Source of the DNA: Pavlovales sp. CCMP2436
Lineage: Eukaryota; Haptophyta; Pavlovophyceae; Pavlovales
NCBI GenBank assembly: GCA_026770615.1
Contig: MU631318.1
Span: 223,327 to 233,821, forward strand
Direction of reading: 5' to 3'
DNA: 10,495 nucleotides
Below the pieces are notes generated by a model, which saw only the letters and a list, made by a program, of their open reading frames with translations, searched no databases and was not told the origin of the DNA. The position numbers and the translations under genes are program-made. The stretch's first letter is position 1. Each line of letters opens with the position of its first letter. Shown here one piece after another: positions 6,117-10,495 of this stretch.

Positions 6117-7895
6117 TGCATGCATCGGGGGGCTCCCCCCGTGCCGGTCACGCCGCTCCGCCTCGGAGCAACGACAGCAAGGACAACTCGCGCATCCGCC
6201 TCTCGGACATCAACAAGCCGTCGGTCTTCCAGGGGATGATGCGCGAGCTCCAGGTGCTCACGGACAAGGACGCGACGCTCGCGCAGGGCTTTGTCGGCAA
6301 CGAGTTCGACAAGGACGGCATCGCGACGGGCCGCTTGAAACTGCTCACTCAGGATGAGTACGCAAACGCGCTCATCGCTCCACACGACGACAAGCTGGCA
6401 AAGTTCCACCAGATGGAGGACCAGATCTCGGCGATCAACAAGGTCGCAGCTGACAAGATAAGCAAGATCAACTTGCAGGCGACGTACGACAAGTCCAAGA
6501 TCACCACCGAACACGAGGAGGCGTTAGCAGCCCAGCTCTTCGCGCACGCGACGAGCGTCGCGCTGGAGGCTTCCATGGCGGTGAAGCCGGTGCGGGCACC
6601 TTGCTGTCGCCGCCTCTCACGCGCGCTACGTCGCAGACGACGCCCGCGCTGCGTAGCCCAGCTGCATCGCCCGCCGCGGTGGCTACCGTCGTCAAGCCGC
6701 TGATCTACACCGGCAAGGCGAGCGTGGTGAGCTTCCTCGAGCTCAACCTGACGTTCATCGAGAACAACCGCCTCGCCGAGATTGACCAGGTCAACTCCAC
6801 TGACGAGGCCAAGGTGGCAGAGCTCAAGGCAAAGTCGCAGTACGGCATCTACAACTCGTTCCTCGAGGTGCAGGTGGCCTACAACAAGAAGACGGAGGTC
6901 GTCTTCATGGGCCACCTGCACGGCCGGCTGACGACCGAGGCCATGGCAGCGCTCAAGCAGTCAGCGCGCGCCGAGTCCAACTCCATCTCGCCCTCCGGCT
7001 GCTTCAGGCTGATCTGGGTGCAGTGGAAGAGCAAGGCGCAGCAGGCAGACCTCGGCCACGCCGCCAAGCTCTGGAGCGCGGTCCGCCTCAACTCGACGCT
7101 CTTTGGGCGCACGCTCTCGCTCGAGGAAGGCATCGCAGCAATGGAGGTGGCACGCATCGACGCGGGCGCCATCCCCATGACACCGGCAGCGGAGAAGCTG
7201 TACATGCTGCTCGAGGCCGTGGTGCCGACCCTCGAGAACAGCGTGATCATCGCACGCTTCAAGGAGCTCAAGGTGGCAGCCATCACGGAGAAGTCGTACG
7301 ACGATTTCGTGTTGACGCTAGGTCTACTCGACAACGTCAAGCTCGGTGTGAGCGCCGCGCCTGCGCCGCGCCAGCGCGAGCCCTCTCGCGCGCCGCGCGA
7401 GGCTGCGTCCATATTCGCGCGCGTTGCAGACGCTGAGCGCGACCGCACCGAGTGGCTCAAGAGCAAGACCTGCTTCAGCTGCGGCGTGCTTGGCCACCTC
7501 AGGCAGGACTGCCCGCACCGCTACAAGGAGACGGCGCTGGCTGCAGCGCGCCTGCCGCCGCCGCCACAGCGTGCCAATGGCAGCCCAAGTCTGCGCTCCG
7601 CATCGGAGGCCCGGCGCGCGCCAAGGACGCCAACGCGCGCGGCTTCACGACATCGTTCGCCATCCTCTCCGGCCTGGACTCGGCGGAGGAGGACTCGGAC
7701 GATGAGACCGACCAGTCCAAGGCCACCGACCCCGTCGAGTTGCCCGGAGCGTGTGGTGACGAGACCGACCAGTCCAAGGCCACCGACCCCGTCGAGTTAC
7801 CCGGAGCGTGGGGTGACGAGACCGACCAGTCCGAGTCCACTGACTCCAACTACGAGCAGCTCATGGTAAAAGCCGCCGCGAGCTCGACCGCCTAG
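6116..7895 (+). pseudogene. Copia-B gag, two frameshifts
   Basis: Begins with an ATG whose A is the last base of the 5' LTR. The first part (6116 to ~6590) has NDSKDNSRIRLSDINKP and a predicted helical stretch (KLAKFHQMEDQISAINKVAADK). Near 6590 the frame moves by -1 and continues with PLIYTGKASVVSFLELNLTF, the copia-type Gag region, to a CCHC zinc knuckle CFSCGVLGHLRQDC (7471-7512). Near 7580 the frame moves by -1 again into KSALRIGG and a Ser/Asp/Glu-rich tail with a 57-bp tandem duplication, ending at TAG 7893-7895. Gag forms the particle and binds element RNA. Neither shift site shows an X-XXY-YYZ slippery sequence, so both look like decay. The alternative is an ATG further down at 6235. 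Confidence 0.8.
7701..7833 (+). repeat. 57-bp tandem repeat in Copia-B gag
   Basis: Units at 7701-7757 and 7758-7814 plus a 19-base partial unit (7815-7833). Each full unit encodes 19 residues, DETDQSKATDPVELPGA(C/W)GG-like, in the gag frame. The two full units differ at three or four bases. The ELPGAWG segment recurs once more, at about 8424-8444 in the protease region. Confidence 0.9.
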
Positions 7896-8640
7896 GAAGT
7901 CTCTTTCTCCGTCGACACCAAGCAGGCCAAGCCGGAGTGGTACGGCGGCTACGGCGGCTACGGGCGCGGCTTCGGCCGCGGATGCGGCGGCGGCAGGGGC
8001 GGGCGCGGCGGGCTCGGCGTGGCAGAAAGGGAGGAGCTGGCTAAGCTGCGCGCCGCCCTCGCCCAGGCTGAGCAGCGCACCGTCCTCGCTGACGTCGAGC
8101 AGAAGGAGTATGCGCACGCGCGCTCTGCGCTGCCCTCCCGCGCTGCGCCGAACAGCCGCATCGTCCGCCGCGGCGAGTTCGGCTCCCCCGGCGTCAACGT
8201 TCTCGGCACCACGTTTGAGCACGTCAAGATGTGCGTAGACTCGGGCGCCGACGAGCACGTGTTCCCGGACAAGATGATCAGCAGCGAGGTGACGCCGTGC
8301 GAGATAAATGGCGCTGACTCAAGCCACATCGTGTCGTGGGGCGGCGGTACGAAGTCGTTCGCCGCGGTCACCGGCATCGTCGCGATCTCCGCCATCAACG
8401 GCAAGCCCGGTGGGAGGCCGATCGAGTTGCCTGGAGCGTGGGGCACTGGCGAAGTGATGACTCCGCTCATCAGCGTGCCGCGCCTTATCGAGGCAGGTGC
8501 GGTCGTGCACTCCTACATCGACCTCTCGGCCATCGGTGGCGGTCGCATCACCATCGACAAGAACTTGATGATCTTCGGCAACGTCGAGGGCATCAAGAAG
8601 GACACCGGAGCCGGCGCGACTGTCGGCTCGCGCGCGCGCG
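7896..8640 (+). pseudogene. Copia-B RGG-like stretch and aspartic protease
   Basis: In the same frame as the end of gag, directly after the TAG at 7893-7895. It starts EVSFSVDTKQAKPEWYGGYG and runs into a Gly/Arg/Tyr-rich stretch (7938-8018) resembling an RGG RNA-binding box. A helical stretch follows (EREELAKLRAALAQAEQRT). The protease active site is MCVDSGADEHVFP, with Asp at 8238-8240. Downstream are IVAISAINGKPGG and LISVPRLIEAGAVVHSYIDLS, typical of the copia protease C-terminal half. The frame loses similarity near 8600-8640. It is expressed only if the TAG is read through or the element is intact elsewhere. Confidence 0.85.
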
Positions 8641-8996
8641 CACGCGGCATCGGCCGTCGGCATGACGACTGCCGACGCGTTGCCGCCCAAGGTGCACCGC
8701 CGCGCGACCACCCGCCGCGGCGCTGCCTCCAACCTGCGCCGCCAGGCGCAGCGCCCCTCAGCCAACGGCCAGGGAAAGTAGGTGGCCCGGGAGGGGACCG
8801 GCGTTGCTGGTCGCGGAGGTGTGCGCCCCTCCGTGGACTGGCTGCGTATGTGGTCCCTCCGCTCGGGCACAGTCGACAAGACACTACTCGCGCGGACGCG
8901 CGTGGCAGTCGACGACATGGAGGACCAAGCTCCGATGTCGTCGGACCTCAACACGCTGTCCGACGCGCGCATGCGGCGGCTCACGCACGAGCTGCC
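8641..8996 (+). other. Unassigned stretch at the Copia-B internal deletion
   Basis: Lies where about 3 kb of pol should be. The plus frame from an ATG at 8662 gives a basic peptide (MTTADALPPKVHRR), a TAG near 8779, then VDWLRMWSLRSGTVDKTLL and VAVDDMEDQAPMSSDLNTLSD. I recognise no copia domain in any frame. A short (CG)n run is at about 8629-8640. It may be leftover pol sequence, filler copied during the deletion, or captured host DNA. Confidence 0.5.
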
Positions 8997-9166
8997 ACTT
9001 CCAAATGCGCACGAAGCACATCGATGTAAAGTACCATTACATCCGCGCAGCGCAGGCGAACGGCGTGATCAAGGTCGAGAAGATTCACACGGACCTCAAC
9101 CTCGCCGACATCATGACTAAGGCGGTGACCACGGTAACGATCCGCCGGCACGTCGACGCCCTCATG
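8997..9166 (+). pseudogene. Copia-B RNase H C-terminal remnant
   Basis: The frame gives CHFQMRTKHIDVKYHYIRAA, then GVIKVEKIHTDLNLADIMTKAV. This is the standard end of copia RNase H (the HID and ADIxTK motifs, with the last catalytic Asp). Only about 55 residues of the domain remain, and the first three acidic residues are missing. It is in a different frame from the protease, and the same frame runs on into the minisatellite until TAG at 9215. Confidence 0.9.
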
Positions 9167-9550
9167 CAACCGATGGTGCAGTCGGCGGTGCAGCCGATGG
9201 TGCAGTCGGCGGTGTAGCCGACGGTGCAGTCGGCGGAGCAGCCGGCAGTGCAGTCGGCGGGGCAGCCGACGGTGCAGTCGGCGGTGTAGCCGATGGTGCA
9301 GTCGGCGGTGCAGCCGATGGTGAAGTCGGCGGTGTAGCCGATGGTGCAGTCGGCGATGCAGCCGATGTTGCAGTCGGCGGAGCAGCCGACGGTGCAGTCG
9401 GCGATGCAGCCGACGGTGCAGTCGGCGGAGTAGCCGACGGTGCAGTCGGCGGAGCAGCCGGCAGTGTAGTCGGCGGGGCAGTCGACGGTGCAGTCGGCGG
9501 AGTAGCCGGCAGTGCAGTCGGCGGAGCAGCCGGCGGCGCAGCCGGCGGGT
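9167..9550 (+). repeat. Minisatellite, 12-bp units paired as 24-bp units
   Basis: 384 bp, exactly 32 x 12 bases with no length changes seen. Units alternate between CAGCCGAYGGTG and CAGTCGGCGGWG types. Most changes are transitions, including CAG to TAG at six or so units. In the pol frame it reads as repeats of QPMVQSAV with stops. The complementary strand has two long open frames, one of them a 159-codon frame (9085-9564) with Cys every fourth residue (TADCTIGC-like). The array is flanked by the near-identical 16-mers GTCGACGCCCTCATGC (9152-9167) and GTCGACGCCATCATGC (9609-9624). Confidence 0.95.
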
Positions 9551-9648
9551 TCAAGTAACGACACAGCCGCGCTGAGCAGCCCAGACGTGGGCCATGCTCG
9601 GCATGCAAGTCGACGCCATCATGCTGGGCATCAATCAGTACTGATGAC
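9551..9648 (+). other. Copia-B 3' region before the polypurine tract
   Basis: Has the second 16-mer flanking the minisatellite and a short frame MLGMQVDAIMLGINQY ending in TGA at 9642-9644, which partly echoes HVDALM before the array. This may be the displaced original C-terminus of pol. Nothing else is seen. Confidence 0.4.
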
Positions 9649-9657
9649 GCGGGGGGG
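9649..9657 (+). other. Polypurine tract of Copia-B
   Basis: GCGGGGGGG directly upstream of the 3' LTR start TGTTGG. This is the plus-strand primer site in LTR retroelements. Confidence 0.8.
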
Positions 9658-9979
9658 TGTTGGAGGTATGGCTCTTGTATAGGCTCTTATAGCAACTGGC
9701 CAGTGGTTACGAGAGCATTATACTCAAGCTATACTACCTACATGCCTGCCCGCAGCACACAGCACCGCACACACTTACTGGCCACAACTCTGGCTCAGTT
9801 TAAATTGTGATCGCCACTCAGTGATCGCTCAGTTTTGCCGTCCGTCCGCTGATCGCTTGCACTGATCGCTCGTGAAGATCTAACTCGCTGTACTTGATCC
9901 TGCCGCCCGTCGAGACGACAGGCACCCTCTAGCACCGCAAGGACTAGAGGAGAGACGGAGCGACCGGTTATCACCAACA
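9658..9979 (+). repeat. 3' LTR of Copia-B
   Basis: 322 bp, starts TGTTGGAGG and ends CACCAACA. About 95% identical to 5797-6116 by eye, with a few single-base indels around 9815-9860. Both 3'-end hairpins are kept: the first has one mismatch (GACGGG changed to GACAGG) and the second (CCTCTAG / CTAGAGG) is intact although its loop has changed. Confidence 0.95.
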
Positions 9980-10071
9980 TTTGTATGTGATGTAACTATT
10001 GTTGGGTGTATTTTGCTAAGAAAGTGAGCCTCGCTCTGATTCTCTGCGTTCTTAATGCCCGTCTATGACTG
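9980..10071 (+). mobile_element. Right half of a MITE, starting at the Copia-B LTR
   Basis: Starts TTTGTATGTGATG, matching the middle of the intact MITEs. It continues through TTTTGCTAAGAAAGTGAGCC, corresponding to CTAAGAAGCTAAGCCTC at 5153-5169, to a diverged end GTTCTTAATGCCCG ... GACTG followed by TA (10072-10073). The left half is missing here because the Copia-B LTR adjoins it. Its start matches the point where the fragment at 147-199 stops. Confidence 0.8.
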
Positions 10072-10073
10072 TA

Positions 10074-10333
10074 CCGAAGGTGATTTGTCTGTTTATTTTG
10101 TGCTACAGGTGCGGCACGTGCGCAGGCGAGCTGCATTTTGAGACGAGCGAGAGGCAGCAGCGGCCGGTCAGCGCGTCAGTCAGAGAGTCGTCGACTGTCA
10201 TGTGTCTGATCAGCCTTAGTGGTGGGGACTGTCAGGGGACGGTATCCGACTATCCGTGTGCTCTGCAAAGGTCCCTTGATCCGAGTGTTTTCTCAACACT
10301 TGGGTCCGGTGGAGACCTGTCAGGGGACGGACG
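10074..10333 (+). repeat. Repeat B, copy 2
   Basis: Aligns with 2881-3085 from about 10111 onward and, like copy 1, begins directly after a MITE right end. It contains the conserved hairpin at 10278-10306. The 14-base direct repeat CTGTCAGGGGACGG occurs on both sides of the hairpin segment (about 10228-10241 and 10318-10331). A 102-codon ORF (10065-10373) crosses it, but it is not matched in copy 1 and runs into the LTR, so I do not call it a gene. Confidence 0.75.
10278..10306 (+). other. Conserved hairpin in repeat B, copy 2
   Basis: Arms GATCCGAGTGTT (10278-10289) and AACACTTGGGTC (10295-10306) pair along all 12 positions, two of them G-T, around a 5-base loop. It is the same structure as 3029-3062 with changes on both arms. 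Confidence 0.75.
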
Positions 10334-10338
10334 TATTT

Positions 10339-10466
10339 TGTTGGCGGTATGGCTATTGTATATGCTCTTATAGCTACTGATCAGGGCTATTGCATATACC
10401 CAAGCTATACTGCCTACATGCCTGCCCGTAGCACACAGCACCGCACACACTTACTGGCCACAACCC
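10339..10466 (+). repeat. Copia-B-type LTR, first 128 bp, diverged
   Basis: Starts TGTTGGCGGTATGG and follows the Copia-B LTR through CTACATGCCTGCCCG and ACACTTACTGGCCACAACCC, with clearly more changes than between the two LTRs of Copia-B (for example 10379-10400). Similarity stops at 10466, about 40% into the LTR. It may be a truncated solo LTR, or the LTR of a subfamily with a different second half. The window ends 29 bases later. Confidence 0.8.
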
Positions 10467-10495
10467 GTGTCATACGGGAACCAGTTGCTGGTTTG
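10467..10495. other. Unassigned end of window
   Basis: 29 bases with no match to the LTR or to any other repeat in the window. CCCGTGTCATACGGG (10464-10478) is a short inverted repeat with a 5-base stem. Confidence 0.4.

Larger units (their letters stand above)
5797..9979 (+). mobile_element. Copia-B: internally deleted Ty1/copia retrotransposon
   Basis: Two directly repeated LTRs (5797-6116, 9658-9979) flank gag, a DSG protease and a short RNase H tail. Pre-integrase, integrase, RT and most of RNase H are missing, about 3 kb less than a usual copia element, so mobility would need proteins from a full-length relative. A GCGGGGGGG polypurine tract precedes the 3' LTR. The bases outside the LTRs (GGAGT on the left, TTTGT on the right) are not a duplication, so at least one flank was rearranged after insertion. 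The LTRs differ by about 18 substitutions and 4-5 single-base indels by eye, which indicates an old copy. Confidence 0.92.

Noticed and set aside
6017..6514. 165-codon minus-strand ORF starting over the Copia-B LTR and gag
   Set aside because: Opposite the gag frame and overlapping the LTR. No recognisable protein.
6580..7600. Programmed -1 frameshifting within Copia-B gag
   Set aside because: No slippery heptamer or downstream pseudoknot is evident at either site. Both shifts lie inside gag, not at the gag-pol border, so decay is more likely.
9167..9550. CRISPR-like array
   Set aside because: Contiguous 12/24-bp tandem units without spacers, inside a retrotransposon.
9085..9564. Cys-rich minus-strand ORF as a secreted or metal-binding repeat protein
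   Set aside because: It derives wholly from the 12-bp minisatellite, another minus frame is equally open, and there is no signal peptide. It is kept only as a finding about the array.
10065..10373. 102-codon plus-strand ORF across repeat B
   Set aside because: Copy 1 of repeat B does not keep this frame, and the ORF runs from a MITE into an LTR.

Overview
This window looks like nuclear DNA of a GC-rich eukaryote, most likely a microalga or another protist; I cannot name the species. The evidence is two Ty1/copia-type LTR retrotransposons in opposite orientation, several small terminal-inverted-repeat elements with TA target duplications, and no bacterial operon structure or ribosome-binding sites. 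I find no convincing intact host gene. Nearly everything here is mobile-element DNA nested in other mobile-element DNA.

Layout, left to right. 1-116: end of a MITE in reverse orientation. 147-199: left half of a second MITE. 200-5796: a decayed copia element on the minus strand (here Copia-A). It has a 3' LTR at 200-435 and a polypurine tract at 436-444. RNase H, RT, integrase and protease remnants follow in the order expected for a leftward-transcribed gag-pol. Its gag and 5' LTR are missing. Two younger insertions break its coding region. One is a 167-bp MITE at 5040-5206. The other is a 1466-bp insertion at 1637-3102 that carries a 257-codon ORF, another MITE and a repeat called here 'repeat B'. 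For both, removing the insert plus one copy of the target duplication restores the reading frame.

5797-9979: a second copia family on the plus strand (Copia-B). Both LTRs are present (5797-6116 and 9658-9979, about 95% identical by eye). It keeps a frameshifted gag with a CCHC knuckle, an RGG-like stretch, a DSG protease, and only the last ~55 residues of RNase H. Integrase and RT are absent, so it is an internally deleted, non-autonomous element. A 384-bp minisatellite of 12/24-bp units lies between the RNase H tail and the 3' LTR.

9980-10071: right half of a MITE, which matches the left half at 147-199. The simplest reading is that the whole 200-9979 composite sits inside one ancestral MITE copy. 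10074-10333: second copy of repeat B, again directly after a MITE right end. 10339-10466: diverged first part of another Copia-B-type LTR.

The main interest is structural: the order of nesting, a MITE family whose insertion events can be checked against a broken coding frame, an undescribed repeat with a hairpin showing a compensatory change, the minisatellite, and a gag start that overlaps the last base of the LTR with no recognisable tRNA primer site.
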